Shown here in pieces: positions 1 through 13,735 of a stretch of 64,000 nucleotides of DNA. The stretch covers positions 124,001 to 188,000 of the forward strand of contig JAHGAU010000002.1 of the NCBI GenBank assembly GCA_019925105.1. Direction: 5' to 3'. Source of the DNA: Niebla homalea. Its lineage: Eukaryota > Ascomycota > Lecanoromycetes > Lecanorales > Ramalinaceae. The translations under genes and the position numbers were made by a program. Numbering within the stretch: position 1 is the first letter of the stretch; the number at the start of each line of letters is the position of its first letter. The notes beneath the pieces were generated by a model, which was not told the origin of the DNA, ran no database searches, and saw nothing but the letters and a program-made list of their open reading frames with translations.

Positions 1-2034
1 GGGCACCGATTGAGAGGCTTAGGGGTTCCGGAGGCAAGGCCAAGAAGGCACAGGCCCAACCCAATCACGGAGACGGAAACGATACAACGTACAGCAGTAC
101 CGATTGATGGGTTGTAGAGAATCCAATGTGAGCAATACCGTGGGCAATAGTGTTGCTCGCTAATCTATCTGATTAGACAGTCGACTGGAGGTGAATCACG
201 AAGGGGTTGGCAATAGTTGATATGAGTGATTTTCGAAAACAGCTGTCGTTTTCCCGAACGGCGACCTGGTTGTCGTAATCCAGCCCAATCGGTATGATGA
301 GCACCTAAAGCAGGAGAGTATTCGGCGGCGGAAGCGGTCAACGCTGCTTGATGATCCCTTTTCCGTACGGATAAGCTCGTGTAGACATGTTACATGCCCT
401 GCATAATTCGAACTTAGAAGCGAGATTCAAGCATCCACCTGGATCGGAGTAAAGATTCCTGCGACTCTGCCAAGGTCGCTCTGTGAGAGGAGGCGGATGG
501 TTATCTGACTGAATCCTACCACCCACATTGGGAGGAAGGGGGTGAGGGACGAAAAAAGTCACCGTGATCTATTGGATCAGCATGACGCTCGCTTACGGTG
601 GTGTCTTATGTTCACCGCATCCCACATACCATGAGATAGGAGGCTTAGGGAGGGCGAGGAAGGGTAGGGATAAATACCTCCGTATTCGAGCGCTCCAGGC
701 TGGATCGGTCCCCTAAACTTTCCTAATGGTTATACTAAGGGTACAATGCATGGATTCGTATGGATGAGGAATATTGCACGGCCGTTTTCACCGCCTGGTT
801 TAGTGAAGTCGTTGTAACCACCTGTAGACTACGGAATACTTAACCAGTGCCTCTTGCCGGTAGCCTGTCAAATACTACTTATACATGCCTGGCCACGCCT
901 ACCGGACCAGCTCAGTCAGCCTATTTCAGTGGTAGCTTTCTTGACTAAACAGTATTTGGTGTTTGTTCGTTGGCCGACTGCCTGATTTGGCGCGTGAGTG
1001 GTGCCTGATTAATATCCCACGACTTCAAACTTCACCTTTTGGCAGGCCTGGAAGCCTGTGATTCTAGATCAGGCTTGTGATTTGTTTGCCCCGACTGATC
1101 ACCTTGCACCGTCTCGTGCACAAGCAAGGCAGGCAGTACACATATTTGAGGCAGGCCCACCTCGCTTTTGCCATCTTCCCCAGGAAACAGCCTTTCACCA
1201 TATCTTGAAACACGCGAAGGAAGACGACAAATACTGAGCAACAAAGGTGCGGTGTGTGTGATATTCCTGACGTGCGTGCGGCGAAGTCCACAAAGCGCGT
1301 GGGCGAGCAGCAGTCAGAAAAAGATAAACACGCAGTACCACTAAGACAGACGGTGGTAGCCGGTGCCCAGTCAAAACGCGCACAGCAGAGAGTGACCTGA
1401 GAGTGACCTGAAGGGCAAGACAATAATAATCATCACATCAGCAACGCAAATACTAACTATTGCAACTGCGGTGCGGTGCGGTGCAGTGCGGTGCAGTGCA
1501 GTGCAGTGCCGTACAAGCTGGAAGGTCGCATCCTGTCTTACATTTGAATTTGATTCGATACTCTACGCAGCTCGGTGGAAAGGGATCAAATACATCACGA
1601 CATCATAAAGAGAGAGACAGAGACAGAGTCGGACAGAAAAGATACTTGGATGATTCATGAAGAACAATATTTGATTTCGGGGGTTTGTCATCAACCAGAA
1701 GGCAAAACTTTAACTAGCCTGAATATTCACGTATTCGAGTCACCGCTTCCTCTCTCGCGTACCGAACGGTGAACGCTTTCGGGTGGCCACATCCGCGTTT
1801 TGGTCTGATCTCAGAATCCAATATTTACATCCGGAGGCCCGCGACAAACAAGTTATTCAAATCTCATCCCAACGCCGCCGACTTCTTCATTCACTATATG
1901 AAACACATCATATGATACGACCCATACTGACTTGAACAACTTCTCGTACGACTCCAACTTCTCAACACCCAAGGGCCGCGCCTGCCAATCTCAGAGTCGC
2001 TCTTCGCGTCTATCGTGAAACGAAACCAAAGAGA
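1..2034. other. Intergenic, no gene recognised
   Basis: No convincing coding exon was found on either strand; short open frames here lack conserved motifs. The stretch contains the short pentanucleotide repeat listed separately at 1467-1509. The last few hundred bases are presumably promoter and 5' UTR of the Ser-rich gene starting at 2035. Confidence 0.6.
1467..1509. repeat. Pentanucleotide microsatellite (GTGCR)n
   Basis: About eight tandem copies of a 5-bp unit reading GTGCG or GTGCA, with G/A variation at one position. It lies in non-coding DNA about 530 bp upstream of the Ser-rich gene. Visible directly in the sequence. Confidence 0.85.
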
Positions 2035-2766
2035 ATGCGCTCTTCATCTTCCTCTTCCTCTTCCACTTCCTCCTCATCTTCTTCCTCATCTTCTTCACCC
2101 TCAAGCTCGCCGACATCAAGCATGATGACGTCGCCGGACTCCTCACCAACACTCACACCTCAAATCCCTGTCCAACGACGACGGCGCACAGGTTCTTTTC
2201 CCTCGCTCGCCTTCTCCGCTGCCTGGGACATTCCACTCAAAGCGACGCCGTCGCCTCCCTCAACGTCTTCTTCTTCGACCACATCCTCTGCCTCCGATAT
2301 CTGCCTCACACCCTCAGAGTCGTCTCCGGACTCAATACCAAGGATGATCGACTCTTCCTACGCCTCCCTATCTCATCCGGACTGGCCCAAGTCGGACACT
2401 CTCTCACCTGTCTCTTCATCCTCGGGTCCCACCTCGCCCAAGGGCAACGTGAGCGCGATCTCGGGCAGCCAGGCCTCTTGCTACATCTCCGATGAGGATC
2501 TCTTGGACTTGGCGCAGCTGCCACTGTACAACGACATCCGAGTGCCTGATCAGTATGCCATGTATGGCTATGGTGGAGCACCCACTGTCCGAATAGAGGA
2601 ATTGAGGGAACCACCGCCGATGCAGGTACTGGGGTCGCATGCGCATGTCGGAGCGTCATCGATAAAGAAACCGGTCATGCCGGGAAAGAAGAGGAGGAGA
2701 AGTGCCCCGCTGAAGAGGAAGAGGTTGGTGCTCGGGATGAGTCCGATCCCTGAGCTTGGAGAGTAG
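2035..2766 (+). CDS. Ser-rich conserved fungal protein of unknown function (243 aa)
   Basis: Single-exon frame of 243 codons starting at an ATG preceded by a purine-rich context. The N-terminal ~130 residues are mostly Ser, Pro and Thr and probably disordered, with a long Ser run at residues 3-35. A short conserved-looking block around residues 148-165 reads CYISDEDLLDLAQLPLY. The C-terminus (about 210-243) is strongly basic, with a KKRRR cluster and a KRKR cluster that could serve as a nuclear localisation signal, then ends in SPIPELGE. I recall similar small proteins with an SDEDLLDL-type block in other Pezizomycotina but know no function. Nuclear location is inferred only from the basic clusters. 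An alternative is a transcription-related regulator; nothing here proves it. Confidence 0.7.
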   Translation: MRSSSSSSSSTSSSSSSSSSSPSSSPTSSMMTSPDSSPTLTPQIPVQRRRRTGSFPSLAFSAAWDIPLKATPSPPSTSSSSTTSSASDICLTPSESSPDSIPRMIDSSYASLSHPDWPKSDTLSPVSSSSGPTSPKGNVSAISGSQASCYISDEDLLDLAQLPLYNDIRVPDQYAMYGYGGAPTVRIEELREPPPMQVLGSHAHVGASSIKKPVMPGKKRRRSAPLKRKRLVLGMSPIPELGE

Positions 2767-5679
2767 GGTGAGGAAGTCGCTAGTATGCTTTGCTATGGTG
2801 AGTGGATCCTTCGGATTGGGACTCTGAAGTGACCTTGCTGATGGCCAATAGATTCATGCGTTATGATTTTGCTATTTTTCACCCTGCGCGCACCGGATAG
2901 TGCATCAGTGCGCGACGCACGGGAAGCGTGGAGTTTCGAGATCACGAATGTATTTTTGCGATACCCCTTGGAAGGCAGCATCTGCTGCAATCTTTTTGCG
3001 CTGCCCATCAACTGGCCAAGGAGCTGCGCGTTTGCCACACCTACACATCATCACTCAAGATCGCCACCCGCGCCTTGCTTTACGACCATATTCGAAGATT
3101 GCCACAGCATTACCACCAAGACTTCGTCGGTCGTTGTTGTGACGAGCTTGAACACATCACGAACAGATGGCGACTCGCCACTGCAGCAATCAAGGCCGGA
3201 TTCAACAGCCACTTTGGTGATGTCTATTCACAATCACACTGCCACTAGGATCTTCCTACCACTCGTGAAGATAGTGGTTCGTCACACCGCAAGGCTGATG
3301 CAAAGGCCTAGACTTTGGACGGCCGAACAATCGACTGCGGTGCCAATGCACCACCACAGATGAGCACTTCTTTTGAATGAGTATGTGAAAAAGAATGAGA
3401 AACAAAGCTCACCTCCAAAAAAAAAAAATGCACGCCATTGCGATCGACGCCCAAGCCTACCGCCTAACTTCTCCTCCGAGGCGGCTAGCACGGGGGGCGG
3501 GGATGGATCATGCCGGCCCCGGCATCTCGACCAGGAATATTTTCTTCCTCCGCCTCTCCTATGGCTCCATGTCAAAGAAATGCCATTTTCGGGCATGACT
3601 GCAGGTAACGCTACTAAAGCCTCACATAAGCGATCTATCATGGGACATGGTGTCGTGAAGAAGATACAGAGCTCCCAGCTCATCCAGGCTATGCACATGT
3701 GCAGGGAGCAGAAGATGCAGGAGCCTAGGATCTGAGGGAGTGGTTTGTCTGTGCTGGCACGATACGAGGCCTACAAATGGGTCCAAGGTTCGACGTGAGA
3801 ACAACATGGGTGTGGGGACTAGTACGGAATAAAGTGATCTGGCCGATGATGAATGAAGTATGAGAGATATGTCGGTAGTCTTTGGTTGACACAGGCGCGT
3901 GAATCGCAGTCGGGAGATACTATGGACTTTGTGACAAGACCAAAGATTATCAAATTCTTTTAGAATATTCGTTTGAGATTCACTGCGTCGAGCAAATTTC
4001 TTCACTGGCGAATGGGCAGAGGGCCCAAGCAACTTTCCGTTTTCCAAATCTTCAGCTTTCCCCTTTCTGCCGGTAACCAAGATCTCCGATCTCCTTTCCA
4101 TTCTTTCACCAATCCAGTGGTGCCAGCGCCATGGTTAGAAAGATGCTATAAATTATCATCATGAGTCTTTGAGCACAATGCTCTTGTCGACGAGATTTCC
4201 GCTCTTGGAAAATCAGAACAATTACAGGTTCTTAGGGAATAAGATCTTCATCCTTCCCCACTGGATTTTTTACTTTCTGCACTTCTATTGTGATCTGGAG
4301 TACCTTACGGATTTACTTCTTTTTTTCTTTTCCTGGTCAAGCCGTCTTTGCAAGACTGGCGGAACCAGCCAACGTTAGCGTAAGCGCCGCCGTGCAGAGA
4401 CTCTGACCAATCAAAGCTCAGAACCGACGTGCTCTGCGGATTTCTCTAACAAGCGAGCAAGACTTCTCCAATCATTCAACCAATTGAGTCACATAGACAC
4501 TATCCTCGTACCTGAAATCACACGCACTGCATGACAAGCGTCCACGCCAGTGCTCACAATTGTCCTTCCACCATGCGCCTCCCATCGTTTTTCCAATCGA
4601 GCGGGTCCTGTTTGCAGCTCTCTCCGCTTCGCTCCAGCCTCCAGCCATAGCCCAACGGCCAGTCTTATCCAGCCTCTCTCGAGTTGGGCATGATCTGACG
4701 AGCCTGGAGGGATCACCTCTTCTCACTACTGGGCTCATGACTTAGCTAGACATTGAGGAGGCGGAGACTGAAAAGCGCTGGCACTGGCATCAAAGTCCAG
4801 AGGACCAATGTGAAAAATATCTCCCCCAGAAACGGCTACTGCAGATGCTACTGCAAGTTACCAAGGGAGCTTGCAGGTCCTTCTTGTCTCATGGTTCGTC
4901 CATCTCGCTGTTTCGGGGTATACTCTATGTTCCCCACTACTTGATGCTATTGCTCTAGCATCCTCGTCGGTTGTCCATTGAGCACAACCATATCGTCCTT
5001 TCTCCCTTCTCGAAATTCTCTTGCCAGCATCCCGCGAAGTCACGGGGATTGCAGCAGTGAGTCAGTGACCCCGTGCTGATCTCCTGAGATTCGCAGAGAC
5101 CTTGGCTATCCAAGCGCTTCCACCTCTTTGGTCCTCCGCAGCTTTAACGTGGGCTTTCCAAATCGAGAGACTCGAAATGATAGGGTCCAATCCAAGAAAT
5201 CCAACCCGAATTCAATCTCAATTCTCAACATATCCCTGGTCTTTTTCCTGAAACATATATTCACTCAGCCTTGTGTCTTATGATATCAACTGCCGACCGT
5301 CCCTGGATCCTGCTCTTTTCTCTCGTCGGCTGCACGTCTGCTACCCCTCCTTCGTGCATGCCACGCAGTTGAATGTGCATGAGGCGAAGCGAAACTTGGT
5401 GTTGGCGGCGAAGGCACTCACCAATTCGTCCTGTTTCACCCCGGCATTGTCTCATCACTCGCATCTTGTGGTCCGACCAAGGTGCGATCTATACCTAATC
5501 CTCCATTCATCGGCTTCGACTAGGCCCACGCCCTGACATTCCTCGTATAAATCTTGACTATTGGAGGCCCCTCATTTTCGCACAAGCTTGGGCGTTTCCA
5601 TCCCTCCAGCTTCCTTCTCCGAAGGCTGCAATAAGAGCAAGGTTGATAGGTGCAGGCGTCAATTCAGATATACCCCGCC
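2767..5679. other. Intergenic, no gene recognised
   Basis: About 2.9 kb between two plus-strand genes. No conserved coding exon, RNA gene or repeat array was recognised. There is a short A run near 3418-3430 and a CCAAT-like motif near 4408. The distal part should contain the promoter of the WD40 gene. Confidence 0.5.
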
Positions 5680-8600
5680 ATGTCCCTTCCGGGACCATTG
5701 GCGAGGCATCAGTCAGTCTCCTCTACCGGGTCAAGATCTATTACTGGATCACGTTCTCTTGCCCACCCAAGAGGAACAGGTGTCGTCCGACCGGCAACAC
5801 CGATAGATACTCGGACCGAGGACGCAGACCTTGAGCCGTGCGCGGCGACTGGGTCTTACTTCCTATATACCCAAGGCTCCGCCATATGCTGCCTTCACCA
5901 TGACACCCTCAAGCTTGAACGGCGCTTCACAAAGCATGAGGAGAAAGTGGTCTTGTTGGCGGTTGATAACGCTAGCGAGAGATTGGCAGGGAAGTTCTGT
6001 GTCAGCGTCGATGCCGGCTTGACCGCCATTGTGTGGGATATTCACAAGGGCGACGAACATGCGCGCTTCATATCGTACGAGTCTATCAAGGTGGCAGCAT
6101 GGATGAGAAATGGCACCATCGCCTTCGGTAAGGCGCTTTGAGACTGGAAGCAAGAATAGAGGCTGATATGTCCAAGGGAATGCACAGGGAAGCGTCGTCG
6201 TCTTTGAGCCATCGACGTCCGAACACATCTCCGCAAGGACCATACATGATCCTATAACAGCGCTTGCCCCTGCTACTGACTGTCAGACGTTTGGCATTGG
6301 GTCAGTCAAGCTTGCAATTGCTTCTGGAAAGGGAAAGCTGACTGGCAACACCGTAGCTACAAAAATGGCACTATCCTCCTCGCCACTTTGCAGCCAAACT
6401 TCACCATCCTACATACACTCACAACCCAGCGCTCTCCCTCACCAATTGTTTCCCTTGCTTGGCATGCCTCCTCGTCAAAACAGAAGTCGGACATGTTGGC
6501 CTCCCAGACATGCGATGGGGATCTGCGAGTCTGGAGCGTATCGAAACCGCCAACAGCAGAAACACCTAAGACCATTCGCATTCTCAAGAGAGGTGATAAT
6601 TGTGAGCCGGGCGTCAATTGGCTCGGATGGTCGAAGAATGGAAGAGTCGTACAGTATCAGGATGGGTAAGCAGTCGACCGAGTGTATGGATTGAGTCGTA
6701 CTGAACCTGAACGCCAGTGAATGTTGGCTATGGGATGTGAGGACAAAGCATGTCGCATACGAGCCTATACCTAGCATTGGTGAGGTCAGGGGCATTGCCA
6801 ATTTTGGCGCGACAGCAACTCTCTTCACCCTTTCGAAAGATTGCACCATCCGTCAGTATGACGCCTCGCCGCCTGCGCTGGTGAAGGAGAAACAGTATTT
6901 GCCTATGGAACCACCAATTGCTCCTCACAAATCGGCCCGGTCACAGGGGCATCACATTCCGGGCACAGCTCCTCCCATGCCGATCCGGCCTCACTCGCGC
7001 CAGTCAGAAAGCACACGTAGGTCAGAAAGTGGTAGAGGTCAACCCGCCAGAGGTCCTACTTTATCAACAATACAAAGGAACGCCGACATGGCCATGATTG
7101 AGGACCCTCGCTCCGACAGGTCTGGTTTTTCCAGTCCGGTATCCGTGAGTAGCCAGGCCGAGTCGATGAGCACAACGTCCAATCGCTACCCAAGAGGTCC
7201 GCCCTCCATCTCTTCCCGTGCAGCCAGCGGTACAACATTTTCGACAATCTCGCCGTCTATGGTAGGAAGAGATAGTCTGTTCTCGGGTGGTACCTCCATG
7301 TATGGCCAATCCACAATGTCCATTACCTCTTCCGGTCGCCGCTCGAGAGGTTCCCGCTTACGAAATGAGGTCCTGAGGAGCCCCGAAAACACTTATGTCG
7401 ATCTGTTCCCGCGCAGTCGCGCCCGCTTGGCGAACATGCAGTATGAACAGCCACAACCTCTGGATCAAGATAACATGTCACCGGATGAGTTGCGCAGGCG
7501 GATGCTGAGTATTGTCTTTGGGTGGGACGACGATATTGAGCTATTGGTGAGGGATGAGCTGGATCACCATCAGCCTGGATCTACGAGCGCTGTCTTGCTG
7601 TCAAAGTGGCTGGGTGAAGTCGACTCGGACATGATGGCTACAGCGATAGCATCAGGCAATGTCAGCTCTTCAGACTGGATGATGCTCGCTTTGAGTCAGA
7701 TGGGTGGCTCAAACATGGGCAAGATGGGGCAAGCCTTTGTGCAGAGGCTGTTGCAGCAAGGCGACTTTCACACGTCGGCAACAATCCTTCTAGGAATGGG
7801 CGATCGTGAGGACGCAGTGGAGATATATGTGGAAAGATGCTTCTTCATGGAAGCTATCCTCCTGACGTGCCTCATATTTCCTCAGGACTGGCACCGACAA
7901 TCTCATCTAGTCAAAGCATGGGGCGAGTTCGTCGTTGAGAATTCGCAGCAGCAATTAGCCATCAGGTGCTTTACCTGCGCTGGGGTCGAGCCACCGCTGC
8001 CATGGCCTTCTCCATCACCAAGAAACTGGGATAATTCTTCGCAAGCGGCATCTAGCATCTCAACGCAAATGCTGAGCCCCCCCTTGTCTCCACCAACGGC
8101 GCAGAAACCCAACCGAATGACTACCAAGAACTCGTCCCTCAAGGTCATCACCTCCTTTGAACAGCCTCAGAGCTTATCAAAATTCCCAGGATTGCATTCT
8201 GTTGATCGGACGCCCACCGTGGCTCCTGGCATAACGCCAATTGCCGAATCCGCTCTTTCGGAGAGCCAGACCCCTGGTGGCTTTGGAGCTCCTCGGGGAG
8301 TCTCGAGAGCTGATCGAACTGCGACACCCGGGGGCTTCCTCCGACAACGGCTACCCTCAATTGGCGAGAACCCGGTCGACGTCACTCTACCACCTTTCTC
8401 GAGGCCTAGTCAGCTGCCAACGCCCGACAATTCTGGCTCAGATCTGGAGAAAGAGCAGGAAAGGGTGAGACCACAGCCCGCCTTTGAGAAACAGCAGCAA
8501 GACCTGGGCGAGCCTCCTCTCTTACTCAGTTCTGCGCGTTATGATCCAGGCAGCACCCCGACAACGAAGACACCAGCCACTGCTGTACCGCAAACATCAA

Positions 8601-11014
8601 TCCGAACCACTGTCCTTCCTAGTCCTGCAAATGATGCGTTCACCGCCTTTCAAGAGAAAGAAAAGGAAAGGGAGAGAGCACGTGCCTCATCAAAAGACCG
8701 TAGGCCGGATGTTCTACACCTTCGTATGCCATCTCAGGATCAGATACAGACAACATCCAGTATCGCGCAGGATGGTGGCATTGCTGTCGGTCAAGTGGAG
8801 CGTAGGAGATCAAACACATTGCAGACCTATCTTCAATCCCTACCGTCAGCTGGCTTGTCTTCTGGTGGCCTACGAACCGGAGCGAGTGAGTCAAGTGCTC
8901 TGGGAAGTCCCTCTGTCAGTGGAGCTAGCTATGCATCTGGGGCCAAAAGCCCAAGCGTCAGTGGCCGAAGCATTGATGAGTACATCAGCAGCGTCGATGC
9001 AGCTAGCCATAATCAGAAGAAATACAGGTCCAGGAAGCGGGCCGAAAGTCGGGAGGAGGAGCACCAGCAACGGGCAAGAAGCAAGGGCAGAGGAAGGGAT
9101 CAGTCCGAAAACCGCGGTCGGGACGGCAAGAGATATGTTCGCCCTGCGAAGCGCTCCCCTTCCTCGCCAGTACCCATGACGCCGGAGCAATTCCAAGATG
9201 CAATTACACCTGGTCTCGAGTCTGAAATCAGCAGCATAGCCTCGCCTAGCCTTGAGAGCCGACATGGTCGTCAGTCCAGCAAGCAAGCCAATAAGGCCAT
9301 CTCCAAGTATCGTTCTGGATCCAAGGCGTCAGACTGGTCTCAGAGAACCATTCGGCATCGATCGCCTGAGGCAACGTACGAAAGCCAGGTGGGCAGTGAA
9401 GCCAGCTTTTCTCGCAGTATGATCAGCAGCCGTGCGCAGAGTCCTCGTGCCATGGCGGTCGATCGTGAAAGGATGAATGGAAAGAGTAGGGCAAGCTCCA
9501 GAGCCAGATCCCCACCATCTCCTGGACCATTTTCGCCACATCCTGGCCCTTACAACAGCAGCAGCGATGAGAACGAGGCGATACGATTGGTTCAAGCCAA
9601 TCGCCAGCGCGTCCGGTCCCGACAGCGGAGCAGCAGCAGAAGGCCACGCGAAAGGGGTACCTCGCGTGTCAGCACTGATCGACGAAGGAGACACCCCGAA
9701 TCGCACTCCGTTCGTGCTTCCGAGATTGATGAGCCCAGATCTGCCATTCAATCCAAGCAGACATTCGATGAACTCTTAAAGGAAAAAGACAGAGCATTCC
9801 AAAGGGAGCGGATGCTCGAGGACAAGCACAAGAAGGAGTTGGCTGCCAAAGAGCTCGAAGCCCGTCGAGAGTCCCTCTTGAGGAATCCTGAGGCTCCTCC
9901 CATCCTTCATCCCGAGGAATACTCACGACCTAATACCTTCATGCGATCCCATACCGACTTCACACCCTCGGCTCATTCGGATCGCTTCCCTTCTCCCATG
10001 GTCAATCCCATGAATGTGGCCGATCACATCAATCGCAGCGGGGCTGCCAGTGTCGGGCCCTACGGCCTCCCTGCCACTCCGCGAGCGATGCGCCATCCAA
10101 AATTCGGCAATACCGTCGAGCAGATCCCCTCCGTTCCCGAGATCCCCGACGAGGTGTCAAACATCCCCGAGCTCTACTACGGCGGCAGTCCCATGCGCGA
10201 CATCCCTCGCTCCATGTCTGTGCCCCTTCCCGAAGCGACGCCCCCTCCAATGCCATCCGGCCTCCCTGACCACCCTGCCTTCCACAAGGGTCTTCGCCCC
10301 AACAAACGCAATAATAACGCCTTCCAACCTCTCGGCGACATCGGCTCCCCCCACCGCCGCAAGGGATCCGGCGACGCCCCGACCCTGAAGATGCAAATGT
10401 CCCAATACCCCGCCGGCATCGACGAAACCCTCCACGCCGCCCACCGCGTCAACCCGGACGTCGAGATCGTGCGCGACGACGAAGACGACGCCCCACCACC
10501 CGTCCTCGCCCAGCTCGCCCATCTTGCTGGCGGCGGTGGCGGCAGTGGTGGTGGGGCTCGACCTGACAGTGCACAATTCGGCCCCCCACCACCGCCACCA
10601 CCTCCTCCACCGCAAGCGCCCGGGCTGCGCAACGACGGGGAAGCCTCCTCCCTGTCCTCAAACTCCAACGTCGGCGCCATCAACATCGTCCTAGATGACG
10701 AACCTGGTGATGAAGCAAACGTGGTTGAAGTCCCACCGCCCCCGCCCCCGCCACCCGCAGCGACGGATTACAACCCCATGCGCTCCCCGGGAAGGGTGAC
10801 GAGTCCGCCTGCCAGTGATGCCGGGGGAAGCAGGCATCAGCGGGGCAGGAGCGAGAGCGGCTTCAAGAATGGACTGAAGGGCTGGGGCGGGAGGTTGCGG
10901 AGTACGAGCCGGGGGAGGGACAAGAATGGCCAGCCGATTGTGGGTCACGGAGGCGCACAGCAACAGCAGCAAGGGGCTATGCCGTATGAAAGCGTGCCAC
11001 CTTTGTATTTCTAG
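5680..11014 (+). CDS. WD40-repeat scaffold with Gemin5-like helical (TPR) region, 1,725 aa
   Basis: Four exons, 5680-6127, 6177-6300, 6357-6665 and 6718-11014, join in frame (5,178 nt, 1,725 codons plus stop). The introns are 49, 56 and 52 nt with GTAAGG, GTCAGT and GTAAGC donors. Residues ~45-330 carry WD40-type blades, for example VDAGLTAIVWDIHKGDE, DGDLRVWSVSK and GECWLWDVRTK. Residues ~550-720 are a helical block (DELRRRML...WGEFVVENSQQQLAIRCF) resembling the TPR region of Gem-associated protein 5. The rest is low-complexity, Ser/Arg/Pro-rich and probably disordered, with a charged coiled coil at ~1314-1351 and poly-Pro runs near 1581 and 1633. The architecture suggests a scaffold that may bind RNA or protein; the exact role is unknown. 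The ATG at 5680 is the first in-frame ATG of the open frame. Confidence 0.88.
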
Positions 11015-13735
11015 GCCAACTCATTCTCGAAGTTTTCAGGCTACAACAAAGAACACGAGTCCACAGATCCACCATTTCCGAACACGGCCTCGAATCGTTC
11101 GATCAATCCCTCTTCGCAACAGCCCTTCGCAACAACCGTTCCCAATGAATGTCCCTCCCTTTAGCCAAATGTCTTGTTCGATGCAATCTTCATTTCTGCT
11201 GAACAAATGCTTTCCCTAGACGTACACCAAAACATATCGATCATCGGCAACCAGCATATATGGAGTCTCGCTGTTTTACCAATGACAGCCAATTTCCTGG
11301 CTTTTTTCGGTCGGTTGCAAACCACCTTCGTGCTCTGCTCTTCTTCTCCCTCTGTACCCGGCAGGGCCGATAGGTATATATACAAAACCAAAACGAAAAA
11401 AACAAAACGAAAATAAAATAGAGACTCACAGCCTCACGGCTCATAGACGGCCGCCTTTTACCTCCTTACTCGGTGTTGCATATTCAGGGCCGGGATTCTG
11501 TTTGGGACGAAAGGGGGCACCAAGGATGGGGGGGAAAGGCATTTGAAGGATCAGGGGCTACGTTGTGGAGGAGGAACCAGTTCATGAAGAAGATTGCAGC
11601 AGCAGAATTCGGATTTTTCACTACTCAACAAACCTCGTAGCATTTTTTTCGATTGTCTCCCAACCAATTTTTTGTATCTGTTTTTACTCTGAGGGTTTGG
11701 TGGTGTCATACACACACACAGCCCCCTTTTTTGTTACGTGCCCATCCATCCATTCTTCAGCCTCTCTCTCCCTCTCTCTCCCCCTCCCTCTCTCTCCCCC
11801 TCCCTCTCTCTCCCCCTCCCTCTCTCTCCCCCTCCCTCTCTCTCCCCCTCCCTCTCTCTCCCCCTCCCTCTCTCTCCCCCTCCCTCTCTCTCCCCCTCCC
11901 TCTCTCTCCCCCTCCCTCTCTCTCCCCCTCCCTCTCTCTCCCCCTCCCTCTCTCTCCCCCTCCCTCTCTCTCCCCCTCCCTCTCTCTCCCCCTCCCTCTC
12001 TCTCCCCCTCCCTCTCTCTCCCCCTCCCTCTCTCTCCCCCTCCCTCTCTCTCTCCCTCCCTCTCTCTTGTCGGGTTGGGTTAAGTCTTTTCTTGATTTGC
12101 GATGCCTTTTTATTTTCTGCCGTCCTTTTCGTCCAGTTGTGGAGGACCATGGCTCGGGCATTCGTGTTCGTTTTGCTTTTCTTTTTGTTTCCTTTTTTTC
12201 CCTCTTTTTTCTTTTTCGAGACTCTTTGTTTCTCTCCCGAGTCTTTCCTCTGGCCCGGTTCTGATTTTCCCTCCCTCAGTCGCGTTACTTCCCATCACAG
12301 CTGCCGCCTCAGGTCGTGGAAAACGGGGAGAGAAGCGGAGAATTTACAGAACACAGGGTGGAGAGGGGGAAATCCGGAGCTATGTCGGATCGATCCTTCT
12401 GGCTCTAAGTCGTTGCCACAACAAGGACTGAAAAAGAAAAGAAAAAAAAGATCAAGATACAGGGAATAAGCACGAGGGAGAGTTCAATTGTTTGCAAGAC
12501 AGTCTGCGAGAAAAACAGGATTTCTGGGGACAAGTGAACTCAACAACAACAATTGTTATCAGGTGAAGACTCCTCCAGGACCTGCGGAATTGTATGGCGA
12601 TATTTTTCCCATCTCTCTCTCCGCGTGAATGCTCATGTCTTTTCACATTTTCCCGGGGATGTCACATCCTCGCTTAACAGCCCCCGTTGCCAGGGAGCCG
12701 TAAATGATTACAGAGTAACATCATTGCCATTCTGGTGTTCACTGGATCTCGTGCAAAGATGAGCCACGAGCCCTGTGTCTCCGGGGCAAGCAATACATGG
12801 TCTATCAAGACAAGTCATAAGCCGTTTTTTTCCCCTGGGGGAAGTCAGGGTCATACATTGCTCTCTTTCGTGACAGGCCTGGCGTTTTCCCCATATGTGG
12901 GCTGGTTCAATTGATAGGCATGGCCTCGTGGGCAGAAGAAAGAGAACCATGGGCGATTCTGGAAGGTCAGGGACAAAGAAACCCCTCCTGCCCACCCGAT
13001 GGCCTGGATTGACCAAGGGCTCGAGGTCCTTCCATCATCGATCTCTCCATCCGGCGATCGAGTGTTCCAGTGTCGGAGAAGTTTTGACGCGTATTTCGTA
13101 TAGGAAAAAGTGGCCCAGGATGCAAGGTCGAGCTCCCTGTTTCCTGTTGAAGGGGGGGGGGGTTTACAACTCTCTTGCTGCAGGTATATTCACATGGGTC
13201 CCAGTTCATCTCAGTCGAATGCAATGGCGGATGAACTTTCGCTTCAATCACAAATTTGTCACCTCTCTGCGCCCTATTGGACGCGGTCCGGCGGAATAGT
13301 GCTTTGCCAATCTCCCTGCTTGCTTCGGCGTTTGCGTATCAGGGAGCGAGGCGCCGGTGAGCATTGTGACCCAACCCGGATACGGTCAGTTGGTTGAATG
13401 GGACTGAATGCACAAAGGAATCGCACCTCTAGTCTTGCCATATGCGTCAGTTCTCCGTTGACCGCTTGGAAGTCCAGGCTACTGCCAGGAGACTCCAGAC
13501 CTAGAGTAACCCTCCTCGTCAAAGAAAGGCCCGAAAAGCCGCTTGTCCGTCCGAACCCCGAGTCGGGAGGTCGTTGTTGATAAATAAACGATCCTGTCCC
13601 CATGAGATATGACTTCATCACGCTCCTCAATCACCATCATCAGCGGCCCACCAGCAAAGCCTCCTATCAAATCACAAAGGCTTCGCATCCCTCCATCGCC
13701 CTCCCGTACATCACTGATTCGCCATCGGAATCATC
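11015..13735. other. Intergenic region with 16-bp minisatellite
   Basis: Downstream of the WD40 gene and upstream of the secreted repeat protein. Contains the C/T-rich minisatellite listed separately. Apparent long open frames over it (alternating Ser/Leu/Pro or Arg/Glu/Gly) are products of the repeat. From 12,100 to 13,735 I see pyrimidine-rich tracts and a G run near 13,154, but no gene. Confidence 0.6.
11760..12067. repeat. C/T minisatellite, 16-bp unit, about 19 copies
   Basis: Nearly perfect tandem array of the unit CCTCCCTCTCTCTCCC on the plus strand, about 300 bp long, with slight drift at both ends. All purines lie on one strand, so the array is a perfect polypurine/polypyrimidine tract able in principle to form triplex DNA. 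It begins about 750 bp after the WD40 stop codon. Confidence 0.95.

Noticed and set aside
8484..10686. Several 70-230-codon frames on both strands inside the WD40 gene
   Set aside because: Overlap the continuous long exon of the WD40 gene and have no independent support.
11565..12469. Long open frames of Ser/Leu/Pro or Arg/Glu/Gly on both strands
   Set aside because: They are frame-by-frame translations of the 16-bp minisatellite and have no start context or homology.
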